Below are positions 18,605 to 27,373 of a stretch of DNA of 32,991 bases, piece by piece. Position 1 is the stretch's first letter, and each line of letters opens with the position of its first letter. The notes beneath the pieces were generated by a model, which searched no databases, was not told the DNA's origin, and saw only the letters and a list, made by a program, of their open reading frames with translations. A program made the translations under genes and the position numbers. This stretch comes from Oscillospiraceae bacterium (GTDB lineage: Bacteria > Bacillota > Clostridia > Oscillospirales > CAG-272). The stretch is from the NCBI GenBank assembly GCA_015064785.1, contig SVRM01000041.1, positions 1 to 32,991 on the forward strand. The letters run 5' to 3'.

Positions 18605-21600
18605 ACCTTAATTCTATAATGCTCCATAGCCGCATCGAAAATTCTCAACTCCTTGGAACCAGGAATATTGATGCAAAGCGAATCATCCACGCGGTCCGGG
18701 TGCGTCATCCGTCCCATTACACGGCCGTCACGGGAAAATATTCCTTCCACCGCATAATCCGAACCGAACGGATTCCATGCCGGATCCATCGTCGGATTGT
18801 TGTCCGCATCGACATACTGTCCTGCAATCTGTCCGCGCGCTCCCAGCTCCAGCACCAGCTCACCTGGAAGCAGACAGCGGCCTGCCTTTGATGCCACCGG
18901 CAGTGTGTATAGCGCACCGGATTCACAGAAACGCATCCACGGAGAATCAACCGACATAATCCGAACCCGGACCGGTCTGGATACCAGATGTCCGCACGAA
19001 TTTTCAGCAAGCGACAGTCGGTCCTCATCAAAACAAACCTCCTCCGAAAGCAGCGGTGATGCCAGCAGCATCCGGAAGCCCTCTCCAAGACCAAGCGTCA
19101 GCGTTTCCCGCCGCTGTCCAAAGCGCATCATGGCATCATACAGCCGCGGTTGTCGGAAAACCGCACGGGCAAACCTTGCCGCAGGATCGGTGACGGCAGC
19201 CGGAATACTGCCGTAGTCCGGGTAACTGCCGCCCGGAAACGCCAGAACCTGTACCTCATCCAGCATCGCCGCAAACTGTTCTGCCGCCTGTCCGAGCGCT
19301 TTCTGCGAACGGCAGGAGAACAGCATCCGAATCGGTTCAAATCCCGCCTGCGCAAATCGTGCAGCGAGAACGTCCTCTCCGGTGATATACGGCAGAACCG
19401 GGAGCAGAACGCGCGGTTTCGGCAGGCTGACATGCGGCATTTCCACCGAATGCTTTGCCTTTGGGAAGGCCGGGACAATCGGGGAAACGGTATCAACCAC
19501 AGACTCTGAGGTATACAGCTTTTCCTCCGGCTTCTGCCAGACCGCTGAAAGCAATGCCAACGGAATGCTTGCGCCGCCGATCAGTATATTTGCGCTGTCC
19601 TTTGTATAGCCGAGCAGAACGCCGCGCAGTTCCTCATCCGTTTCCACGAGAAATGCACCGGGCTTGTCCTCAAACAGCATTTTCACAGGCGGTACCGTTT
19701 CATAATTGAAGCCGATCTGGTTGCCAAAGCACATAACAGCAACCGTCGCTGCGATTCCGCCGGAGCCAATGGGACTGCACGCCAACACCGCACCGCGTTC
19801 GTGCAGTTGCTGCAAATACCGCAGAAGCCCGCGTTCGTCCTCCACCTCAGGCAAATGACTGTCTGTATAATTCGGTGTCAGAAGATACACGCGTGACCCG
19901 GCTTTTTTGAATTCCGGCGTGATAAGCTGTTCTTGTTCTCTGACAGCGGCACCAAACGCAATCACCGTCGGCGGAACATCCCCGTACGCAGAGGTTCCGT
20001 TCATGGAATCCTTGCCGCCGATTGCCGCCGTTTCGTAGTCCATCTGCGCCCGGAACGCACCGAGCATTGCCGCCATCGGCATACCGAACCGTACCGGATC
20101 ATCTCCGACGCACGGAAAATACTCCTGCAATGACAGTACCGTATCTCTTGTACCGATGCCCGCCGCCGCAAAACGGCATATGACCTGTAAAACTGCCAGA
20201 TATGCACCGTGATACGGACTCTGCACGGCATAGCGCGGCTGATAACCGGAGCAGAAGACAGCACAGGTATGTGTGTCTCCCATGCCCATACTGACAGACG
20301 GAAAACGGTATGCCATATAGCCGGTCGGGGTCAGCATCTGCTTTCCGCCGTGCGGGAGCAGAACCGTTCTTCCTCCGGCAGTTGTATCAAAGCGTTCGGA
20401 CAGCCGTTTCTGCGACGCTACTTCCGGATGCATCATGACGCGCAGATACCGCTCTGTGAGGTCCTCGCCGATCAATCGGTCGGAAATGCCGCGGTACATG
20501 TTTTCCGTATCGGCCTGCGGAATATGCACCGCAGTACGGCGTTCTGCACCGGTCGCATCGAGAAAATCACGCGACAGCGACAACAGATTTTTGTTCCACC
20601 AGCGCAGACGGCATCTGCGTTCAGCAGTAATGGTGCCAATCAGCGTGACCTCAAGGTCTTCCATCGCGGCAATCCTTGTTACCTCTGCCTGATGGATCGA
20701 CGGCACGACAAACAGCATCCGTGCCTGTGTTTCGGAAAATGCAATTTCATACGGTCCCATAATATTGCCGACACCGATCCGATCGGAAACCGAAGTCGGC
20801 ACACGGTCAAGGTCAATGCGGACCCCCTCAGCAAGCTCTGCCGCCGCAACCGCCAAACCGCCGGAGGAAACATCCTCCGCGCGTTTGACCAGCTTCATCA
20901 GATCACGTCTGCGCATCAGCCGTACCAATGCCCGTGCCGCCTGCGGATCACCGATCTGCGAAGTATAGGTCTGACGCTCACCGCGGCGCGACTGTACCGT
21001 TCTGTCAAGCCGTCCTGCCGATGCGGAAAGTCCGCCGCCGAGACCGTCCCGTCCGGTTTTTGCGCCAACCAGCAGAATGACATCCCCCGGAATGGGAAGC
21101 GCAGAAAGATACCCTTCTGCCGGTGCCGCCGCTGCCGCAAAGCAGACTTCCATATGTTTGGCAGCAAAATCCGGATGCAGATATTCATGGACATATCCGG
21201 TCGGAATGCCGCTCTGTACACCGAATGCGGCAAATCCGTCCGCCGATTCCTGTCCAAGCCGCATCGCCGCCGCATGACGGTCCAGCGTATCGGGATCGGC
21301 ATTCTGTGTCAGCGGTGTCAGCCAGGAATTGACGCCGGAAATGCGCATTGCCGCGAATACCTCTGCTCTGGCGGACAGCGGATCGGCAATGGTTGCGCCG
21401 AAGCTCGAAAATGCGCCAAAATACGGATCTTTTTCCGTAGAATAATTATGTGTTTCGTTCTTGAAATGGAGCAGCCACGGTACCGGCACGGTGTCCTCGT
21501 CCGATCCTGCACCTGAGATGCGTTCCTGGACCGTTGCCCGGATTGTAAATGCATTGCGTTCGCCTGTTGCGGCAATACGCGGCAGCTTTCCTTCGCGGCT

Positions 21601-22473
21601 CAGATACTTTTCCGCAACCGTCGCCACATCCATCAGCGTGATATTCTTCGGCCGCGTACCGTACAGGGCCTCTCTCGTTTCCAGATACAGTTCAAAGGCC
21701 TGTGCAATTTCAGGGTCCTCAATGGTCAGATCCTGAATCGCGGTCAGAAACGTGATATGCCGGCAATGGTCAGACCAATAGGTGTCAATCATCCGCAGTT
21801 CAAAGCGAACAGGATCCCGTTTTTCCTCGACTCGGAAGTAGCTCTGGACAAACCGCAGATCATCTGCGGACATGCGGAAATTCTCCTCCACCGCAAACAT
21901 CACCAGCGCTTCCTCGTCCATATTACGGAAATCGCGGATGGGCATCCAGTCATCGTCTGCGTGCTGTGTCAGCGGCGGCAGCGTTCCTGTTGTGAACAGC
22001 GGAATTTCCGTAGTGCTTGCCGGATTGACAAGCAGGCGCTTCAGCCGTTCCCTGTCTCCTTCCTCGGTAATGCCGCCGATGAGAAAGACGTCAACCTGAC
22101 GGAAATAGAGCCGTTCTTCTGCCAGTGCGTCATCCTCGGATGTATCACCGTCCGACAGCATCATACGCAGTGCACGCTCGGTCAGCTGCTCCGCCGGACG
22201 CCGAAACAGCGGAATGACGCTGAAGCAGACGTATCCCGCAGCTTCCGACTGCGCCCGGATCGCTGCTTCCGGAACGGCATATTCCGTTGCATCATCCGTC
22301 AGATGCGCAAGCAGATCATGATCGAATACCATTGACGTATCGATCATCAGACAGCGCAGAATCCGCACCTCCGTGACCGTGTGCATTCCATAATGCTCTG
22401 TCAGATGGCGATACAGCCGTCTTGCAGCATACGCATATTCTGTTTTCTTTTCAATAAAAATGCGATGCCGCAT
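18601..22473 (-). CDS. purL: Phosphoribosylformylglycinamidine synthase, clostridial type, with altered active sites
   Basis: Single-chain FGAM synthase of 1290 residues: N-terminal PurS-like region, linker with YWSDHCRHITF (His236), two AIRS-type ATPase halves and a C-terminal class I glutaminase domain. The normal reaction is FGAR + ATP + glutamine to FGAM in purine synthesis. Conserved parts include FKNETHN, GGKDSM, PPT, SPEF-like TPEFKKAGS and GSGGIA. Two key places differ: the usual ETHNHPT reads ETHNYST (Tyr344), and the nucleophile motif GxCNG reads GLGEG with Gly1130 where the cysteine should be. The later His-Pro-Glu motif reads HPD (His1258, Asp1260). The frame is intact. AAGGAG lies only 4 bases from ATG 22473. 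It sits 13 bases after mtaB, with no other pur gene nearby. Family is firm; glutamine-dependent activity is doubtful. Confidence 0.88.
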   Translation of the reverse strand: MRHRIFIEKKTEYAYAARRLYRHLTEHYGMHTVTEVRILRCLMIDTSMVFDHDLLAHLTDDATEYAVPEAAIRAQSEAAGYVCFSVIPLFRRPAEQLTERALRMMLSDGDTSEDDALAEERLYFRQVDVFLIGGITEEGDRERLKRLLVNPASTTEIPLFTTGTLPPLTQHADDDWMPIRDFRNMDEEALVMFAVEENFRMSADDLRFVQSYFRVEEKRDPVRFELRMIDTYWSDHCRHITFLTAIQDLTIEDPEIAQAFELYLETREALYGTRPKNITLMDVATVAEKYLSREGKLPRIAATGERNAFTIRATVQERISGAGSDEDTVPVPWLLHFKNETHNYSTEKDPYFGAFSSFGATIADPLSARAEVFAAMRISGVNSWLTPLTQNADPDTLDRHAAAMRLGQESADGFAAFGVQSGIPTGYVHEYLHPDFAAKHMEVCFAAAAAPAEGYLSALPIPGDVILLVGAKTGRDGLGGGLSASAGRLDRTVQSRRGERQTYTSQIGDPQAARALVRLMRRRDLMKLVKRAEDVSSGGLAVAAAELAEGVRIDLDRVPTSVSDRIGVGNIMGPYEIAFSETQARMLFVVPSIHQAEVTRIAAMEDLEVTLIGTITAERRCRLRWWNKNLLSLSRDFLDATGAERRTAVHIPQADTENMYRGISDRLIGEDLTERYLRVMMHPEVASQKRLSERFDTTAGGRTVLLPHGGKQMLTPTGYMAYRFPSVSMGMGDTHTCAVFCSGYQPRYAVQSPYHGAYLAVLQVICRFAAAGIGTRDTVLSLQEYFPCVGDDPVRFGMPMAAMLGAFRAQMDYETAAIGGKDSMNGTSAYGDVPPTVIAFGAAVREQEQLITPEFKKAGSRVYLLTPNYTDSHLPEVEDERGLLRYLQQLHERGAVLACSPIGSGGIAATVAVMCFGNQIGFNYETVPPVKMLFEDKPGAFLVETDEELRGVLLGYTKDSANILIGGASIPLALLSAVWQKPEEKLYTSESVVDTVSPIVPAFPKAKHSVEMPHVSLPKPRVLLPVLPYITGEDVLAARFAQAGFEPIRMLFSCRSQKALGQAAEQFAAMLDEVQVLAFPGGSYPDYGSIPAAVTDPAARFARAVFRQPRLYDAMMRFGQRRETLTLGLGEGFRMLLASPLLSEEVCFDEDRLSLAENSCGHLVSRPVRVRIMSVDSPWMRFCESGALYTLPVASKAGRCLLPGELVLELGARGQIAGQYVDADNNPTMDPAWNPFGSDYAVEGIFSRDGRVMGRMTHPDRVDDSLCINIPGSKELRIFDAAMEHYRIKV

Positions 22474-22486
22474 AATACTCCTTATT

Positions 22487-23872
22487 CTATATCAGCTCTC
22501 CGATCAAAGACAGACCGGCTGTCCCGCAAATGCGGACCGGTCGGATGACACCGTCCAACGGTGCATCAGTCTTGATCTTTACTTCAAAAAAGGTGTCTGT
22601 ATGTCCGGTCGTCACGCCATCCCGGAAGGTTTCCGCAAGAAATGACACCGGTTCTCCGCTTCCGATCAGCTTTTCTGCCTGATCGCGGTAAATCTGTTCT
22701 TCGATTTCATGCTGCATCGCAATCAGCGCATTGGCACGGCGGTTCTTTTCCGCATTGTCCAGCTGACCGGGCATTTTATCTGCCGGCGTGTTTTTCCGTC
22801 TGGAATACGGGAACACATGGATGTGCAGCAGCTTTGCTTCCCTGGCAAAGGCCATTGTCTGTTCAAATTCTTCTTCCGTTTCCTGCGGGAATCCAGTCAT
22901 GATATCCGTTGTGAACTGTACATCCGGCAGCTTTTCCCGGATATCGGCAAGAATGGCGCGCACCTGCATCATGTTATACTTCCGCTTCATACGGTGCAGT
23001 ACCGCATCAGCACCGCTTTGCAGTGACAGATGAAAATGATGCGCCAGTAGCTTTAAGGAAGCCATGCGTGAAACCACATCCGGTTTCATATAGGTCGGCT
23101 CCAGTGAACCGAGCCGAACACGGACCGGTTCCTCTCCAAAGGCACGGTCTGCCGCTTCCAGAAGATCAATCAGCCGATAGGACGCCAGTGCGGGATCGGT
23201 GCCATGCTTCCAGTCCACACCGTAGGAAGCTGTTTCGATCCCGGTCAGAACAATCTCGCGGTATCCGTTTCTGATCAGATCACCAAGCTCCGCCAGAACC
23301 GCGTCGGGATGCTTTGATACAACCTGCCCGCGTGCATTTGGAATGGCGCAGTAGGTACAGCGGTTCTCACATCCATCTTCAATCTTGATATATGCCCGGG
23401 TGCGCTCCAGACCGGTATGCTGGAGTGACATGGCTTCCATTGCGCATGTCTCAAGCGGCGGCACATCGGTTTTAGGGATCTGCTGCATCTTATTTCTGAC
23501 ATGTGCCACAGCCGCATCCACACAAGACAACTTGTTTCTGGAACCGCAGACATAGGTGACACCTTCGATACCTGCTGCACGTTCCGGCTGCGTTTGTGCC
23601 ATACATCCTGTTACAAGAACAGCTGGCCGATCTTCTTTTCCGTTTCCGTGTGCAGCGGCACGCCGGATCATCTGACATGCTTTTCTGTCCGATTCAGCGG
23701 TAACAGTGCAGGTGTTGATGATATATACATCTGCATCTTCGTCAAACGGGACGATCGTAAAATTCTGTTTTTCGAGCGCTTCCGCAATTGCTTCGCTTTC
23801 GTATTGGTTGACCTTACAGCCAAGCGTCATGATTGCCGCTCTGGGGTTGTGGTTTTTCTGGTTCATATTCAT
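22487..23872 (-). CDS. mtaB: tRNA t6A37 methylthiotransferase MtaB
   Basis: Radical-SAM enzyme that converts N6-threonylcarbamoyladenosine at tRNA position 37 to its 2-methylthio form. The 461 residues carry the N-terminal UPF0004 domain with cluster cysteines Cys19 (TLGCKVNQ), Cys55 (INTCTVT) and Cys90 (VTGCMAQ), the radical-SAM motif with Cys168, Cys172 and Cys175 (CENRCTYC), and a C-terminal TRAM-like domain. LGCKVNQYES and the overall length favour MtaB (YqeV) over MiaB. The start codon at 23872 overlaps the stop of the VanY-like gene (ATGA). The in-frame ATG two codons later (23866) has AGGA at a better 6-base spacing and may be the true start. It is followed after 13 bases by purL. Confidence 0.95.
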   Translation of the reverse strand: MNMNQKNHNPRAAIMTLGCKVNQYESEAIAEALEKQNFTIVPFDEDADVYIINTCTVTAESDRKACQMIRRAAAHGNGKEDRPAVLVTGCMAQTQPERAAGIEGVTYVCGSRNKLSCVDAAVAHVRNKMQQIPKTDVPPLETCAMEAMSLQHTGLERTRAYIKIEDGCENRCTYCAIPNARGQVVSKHPDAVLAELGDLIRNGYREIVLTGIETASYGVDWKHGTDPALASYRLIDLLEAADRAFGEEPVRVRLGSLEPTYMKPDVVSRMASLKLLAHHFHLSLQSGADAVLHRMKRKYNMMQVRAILADIREKLPDVQFTTDIMTGFPQETEEEFEQTMAFAREAKLLHIHVFPYSRRKNTPADKMPGQLDNAEKNRRANALIAMQHEIEEQIYRDQAEKLIGSGEPVSFLAETFRDGVTTGHTDTFFEVKIKTDAPLDGVIRPVRICGTAGLSLIGELI

Positions 23873-25128
23873 TCCTGTTCGTTGCCGACAAGTGCGGTAA
23901 CGATAAATCCATCGATATTGTTGCCTGAAATCTTGTAGGTACGTGCAGTTTTGGGGATCGGAATCTTCTGTCCGTCGTTTCCGCTGGATTTCACGTAATA
24001 ATTACAGTAGATATCACCGTTTTCTGCCGTGACATAATAGCGCGTACCGTTGTATGTGTAGTCTTTGATGAAATTGATGTATTCTTCGAGTGCAAGCCCC
24101 ATGTTTTTGATTGCCAGCGCGTTTCCGATGCCGACATAGCGATAATGCCACGACTCATACGAAATTTTTGTGACATCTTCTTTACTTGCGGAATACCGGA
24201 GAATGAATCCGTATTCTGCACAGTTCTGGTCAACCCAGAAGTATTCGTTTTTGCCGTCGAAGGTCCACATCGCTTCGTCGCCCTCAATCTCAAGATCACC
24301 TTCGTCGTAGACCGCGAGGTCCATGGCATATCCTGTGTGATGCTCACTGTAGCCCGGCTTCTGGACATACTGTTCTGCGTATTCCGCACCGTTCAGCTCT
24401 GCTTTGCTGTCATAGACTTCCTGCTGCTGTTTCGCACTCCGAAACCCGCTGTTGACCATGATATTGCGGTTTTCTGTCTCCGCGTAAAACGCATCCATCA
24501 TCGCGTTCATCGCCTGAATGGTTTCCATTTGCAGATAAATACTGCCGCTTGTTACCTTGTAGCTCTTCGTCTTATTTTTGTACACAGAATATACATCTTC
24601 ATCTTCTTCAAAAATGTACGGCACATCGAAGTTGACAAGGATACAGGATCCACGGTGAACATCTGCTGCATTTACCGTTACGTACTGCGTCAGATACCCA
24701 TCCCGTTCACGGTCTGTCAGATAAGGTCCGTATACAACATTATCCGGATTGGAGAACGGCATTCTTGTCTTATCCGAAAAAATATAGTCCCAGTCGATGC
24801 TCTTCACAATCAGGAGCGAAAGGGAGACAAAAATCATGATAATCAGGATCACGGCCAGTCCGGAAACCGCACCGCGTCTGCGCTTCAATCGGCGCTTGTT
24901 CCTGTTTTGATGCGGATGGGTCGTCGTTTGATATGACTGCTGGAAACGGTTTCCGTTTCCGGAATTCCTCGCGGTTTGCGTTCTGTTCTGTCCGACACCG
25001 GCACCCGGACGCTGTGATGCTGTCCGGCTTCTGCTGTCCTGTGTTCCTGCTGCACGATGCTGACTTCCGGCGGACTGATTACCCTGTTTCTGATGCGGAC
25101 GGTATGAATTGTTTTTGTTATTTTGCAT
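23869..25128 (-). CDS. VanY-family D,D-carboxypeptidase (M15B), membrane anchored
   Basis: Zinc carboxypeptidase of 419 residues that trims the terminal D-Ala from peptidoglycan stem peptides. A single membrane helix lies at about 88-109, after an 85-residue cytoplasmic N-terminal tail rich in Gln, Asn, Arg and His and ending in the basic cluster NKRRLKRRR. The outside part has the M15B signatures YSEHHTGYAMDLAVYD (near 257-272; His and Asp metal ligands) and ESWHYRYVG (near 323; catalytic Glu, metal His). About 60 residues beyond the domain form a small C-terminal extension. AAAAAGG lies 8 bases ahead of ATG 25128. It is the first gene of a four-gene unit with overlapping or near-abutting junctions. 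Enzyme family is certain. Confidence 0.93.
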   Translation of the reverse strand: MQNNKNNSYRPHQKQGNQSAGSQHRAAGTQDSRSRTASQRPGAGVGQNRTQTARNSGNGNRFQQSYQTTTHPHQNRNKRRLKRRRGAVSGLAVILIIMIFVSLSLLIVKSIDWDYIFSDKTRMPFSNPDNVVYGPYLTDRERDGYLTQYVTVNAADVHRGSCILVNFDVPYIFEEDEDVYSVYKNKTKSYKVTSGSIYLQMETIQAMNAMMDAFYAETENRNIMVNSGFRSAKQQQEVYDSKAELNGAEYAEQYVQKPGYSEHHTGYAMDLAVYDEGDLEIEGDEAMWTFDGKNEYFWVDQNCAEYGFILRYSASKEDVTKISYESWHYRYVGIGNALAIKNMGLALEEYINFIKDYTYNGTRYYVTAENGDIYCNYYVKSSGNDGQKIPIPKTARTYKISGNNIDGFIVTALVGNEQE

Positions 25129-25188
25129 ATGTTTAACCTTTTTTCCGGATGTTTCCGGTTTTTCAAAATCGAATATAATCCTGATTAT

Positions 25189-25194
25189 ATTATA
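25189..25194 (-). promoter_or_regulatory. Possible -10 element of the vanY-mtaB-purL operon
   Basis: Minus strand TATAAT about 60 bases ahead of the start at 25128, in an AT-rich stretch. The sequence 17 bases upstream (TTTCAT) is a poor -35, so this is tentative. Confidence 0.35.
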
Positions 25195-25262
25195 GCATAT
25201 TCCATCTGAAAATGAAAGGCTAAATCTTTAATTTTTCTGATATTCTGAATATTTTTACAAAG

Positions 25263-25292
25263 AAAAAGAGTGCCGCGTAAGCGACACTCTTT
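25263..25292 (-). terminator. Intrinsic terminator of the ABC-transporter operon
   Basis: On the minus strand, AAAGAGTGTCGC (25292-25281) pairs with GCGGCACTCTTT (25276-25265) through one G-T wobble, followed by a T-run (25263-25267). It lies 11 bases past the stop of the last permease gene. Confidence 0.92.
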
Positions 25293-25303
25293 GGGATTTG
25301 TCA

Positions 25304-26356
25304 TTAACCGACGATACCGGATCTTTCGATACCCTGTACCAGGAATCTCTGACCGAAGAGGTAAACAACGATCAGGGGAGCCATAACCAGCAGACCGCAG
25401 GTATTTCTGATTGCGGAGATATACAGGTCACCAGCCGCGAAGTCCGTTTCAAGGGACTTGGGCGTCATGATGATATCAGGCATCAGCTTCATACCGGAGC
25501 TGGTGAAGAACACGGTGGTATAGAAGTCGTCAGTCCACTGCCAGCAGAATGCAAACAGGAAGATGGTGACCATCATCGGAACGGACAGCGGAATGATGAT
25601 TCTGAAGAACGTCATGAACGTACCGCAGCCGTCGAGATAAGCAGATTCTTCGAGTTCGTCCGGGACACCGCGATAGAACTGTCTCATCATGAAGATGTAC
25701 AGACCGTTTCTGTAAGCCAGACCGGTGATGGAAAGCAGTGCCAGCGGCCAGTAGGAGTTATTGAGGTTAATCGAGGTAAACGGGATTAATTCGAGGCTTT
25801 CGGTCAAACCGCCGCCCAGAAGGTTGAATACGCCGAGAATATCGAAGTATCTGAACTTCATGAACAGGGAGAGCTGAAGTGTCTGGTGCGGGATGACCAT
25901 CGTCAGGACGACCAGTAAGAACAGGAGCATGGAGCCCTTGAACTTGAACTTCGCAAAACCATAACCGATCAGGGAGCAGATAAAGGTCTGCGTGATACCG
26001 CAGAACAGGGAGAGCGCAATCGTGTTGATAAACGCTTCGCCGTACTTGGATTCTGCGATGATCGCCTTATAGGTATCCAGCGTGGGGTACTTCGGAATGT
26101 ACTTGACCGTGACGTCGATAAAGTCCTCGGGGCTCATGAAGGAACCCGTAATCTTGGAGAAGAACGGCATCAGGACGACATATGCAAGACCCAGAAGGAT
26201 GATAAAGCGGAAGATCCACCATACAACACTGATGACAAAGCTGCCGGAAAGATACTTGATACGCATTCTTTCCTTTTTGGAGGTACGGTCGAATTCTACT
26301 CTGATTTTGTCCTTGGTTTCTTTTGTAATCTTCGGTGCATTTTGAGCATTCATCAT
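25304..26356 (-). CDS. Carbohydrate ABC transporter permease, MalG type
   Basis: Membrane subunit of a CUT1-type sugar importer, 350 residues. There is a 45-residue charged cytoplasmic N-terminus, then about six helices beginning at WWIFRFIILLGLAYVVLMPF (near 46-65). The EAA loop that contacts the ATPase is visible as EESAYLDGCGTFMTFFRIIIPL (near 240-260). It is longer than typical MalG proteins (about 280), mainly through the N-terminal tail and an extracytoplasmic loop around residues 180-205 (GGGLTESLELIPFTSINLNN). AAGGAGG lies 5 bases ahead of ATG 26356. It is the last gene of the operon, 15 bases after the MalF-type partner and ahead of a strong terminator. The sugar is unknown; the ATPase is not encoded in the window. 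Confidence 0.95.
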   Translation of the reverse strand: MMNAQNAPKITKETKDKIRVEFDRTSKKERMRIKYLSGSFVISVVWWIFRFIILLGLAYVVLMPFFSKITGSFMSPEDFIDVTVKYIPKYPTLDTYKAIIAESKYGEAFINTIALSLFCGITQTFICSLIGYGFAKFKFKGSMLLFLLVVLTMVIPHQTLQLSLFMKFRYFDILGVFNLLGGGLTESLELIPFTSINLNNSYWPLALLSITGLAYRNGLYIFMMRQFYRGVPDELEESAYLDGCGTFMTFFRIIIPLSVPMMVTIFLFAFCWQWTDDFYTTVFFTSSGMKLMPDIIMTPKSLETDFAAGDLYISAIRNTCGLLVMAPLIVVYLFGQRFLVQGIERSGIVG

Positions 26357-26371
26357 TCGTTCCTCCTTTCT

Positions 26372-27355
26372 TTATCTTTCCTGACGCTGATAGAAGGTGT
26401 ACGCAGAGAGGACACCGGCAACAGCGGCAATGATCAGCATAACGATGATGAAGTACATCCAGGACATAGCGGAGGACAGAACGTTACCGCTGGGCTGGTC
26501 ATAGACCTGATCGATGTAGGTCATAACCTGGTTGTCTGCGGATGTAAAGGAGTCGATAACCGTGTAGACCGTGTTAACGAGAATCATCGGGGAGATCATC
26601 GGGAGGGTGATCTTCCAGAAGGTTTCCCAAGTGGTAGCACCGTCGATCTGGCAGGACTCATAAATTGCGGGAGAAATAGACTGGAGTGCAGAGAGGAAGA
26701 TCAGCATCTGTACACCGGATCGGTTAACGATATCATAGATATCGTTAACAAGTCCGACGACGTAGTTCAGAAGTTCTTCACCGATGACCATGTTCCGGAA
26801 CAGTCTCTGGACGTCCATTGCGGAAATGATCTGTGCGGACTGTTCAGCACCACCGTCACCCATATCCATGGAAGAAGTGTTTTCCATGTACTGGAGCATC
26901 TGGTTCTGCTGGTCGATCTTATCGATCAGACCAGTAGACAGAATGACAGGGATAAAGAAGATCGCACGGAATGCTGCACGACCGACCATCTTTTCGTTCA
27001 GCATGACAGCCATGAAGAGCGAGAAGATAACGATTGCGGGGATATCGAAGATCAGCTGCTGAATACCGGCAGTCAGCGTCTGAACGAACGTTGCATCGAC
27101 GAACAGTGCTTCCTGATAGTTTTCAAGGCCGACCCATGTCAGACGGAAACCACCGCCGGTGACAATGTTGATTTTCGTAAAGGAGTACAGGATGGAATCG
27201 TAAACGATCGGAGCGTAAATGATTACAAAACCGATGATAAAGGGAAGGACAAAGAGCCAACCTGCTCTGGATTTACGAGCGTCAAGAGAAGAGGCTTTTT
27301 TCTTCTTTTTCGGTGCTGCATTGATTTTCTGCGGCGCCTGTTGAACGTTATTCAT
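26372..27355 (-). CDS. Carbohydrate ABC transporter permease, MalF type
   Basis: Partner membrane subunit, 327 residues. After a lysine-rich cytoplasmic tail (KKKKK near 17-20), TM1 is about 32-54, followed by TM2 and TM3 at about 90-147. A stretch of about 65-70 residues (near 148-215, Gln/Met/Asp-rich with MDMGDGG) then precedes TM4 and by topology should be outside the membrane. The EAA loop is ESCQIDGATTWETFWKITLPMI (near 233-255). AGAGG lies about 8 bases ahead of ATG 27355. The enlarged loop is in the same place as the MalF P2 loop, which in the maltose system contacts the binding protein; that role here is inference. It lies 18 bases after the DUF5696 gene. Confidence 0.95.
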   Translation of the reverse strand: MNNVQQAPQKINAAPKKKKKASSLDARKSRAGWLFVLPFIIGFVIIYAPIVYDSILYSFTKINIVTGGGFRLTWVGLENYQEALFVDATFVQTLTAGIQQLIFDIPAIVIFSLFMAVMLNEKMVGRAAFRAIFFIPVILSTGLIDKIDQQNQMLQYMENTSSMDMGDGGAEQSAQIISAMDVQRLFRNMVIGEELLNYVVGLVNDIYDIVNRSGVQMLIFLSALQSISPAIYESCQIDGATTWETFWKITLPMISPMILVNTVYTVIDSFTSADNQVMTYIDQVYDQPSGNVLSSAMSWMYFIIVMLIIAAVAGVLSAYTFYQRQER

Positions 27356-27373
27356 TCATTACACCTCTCATTC

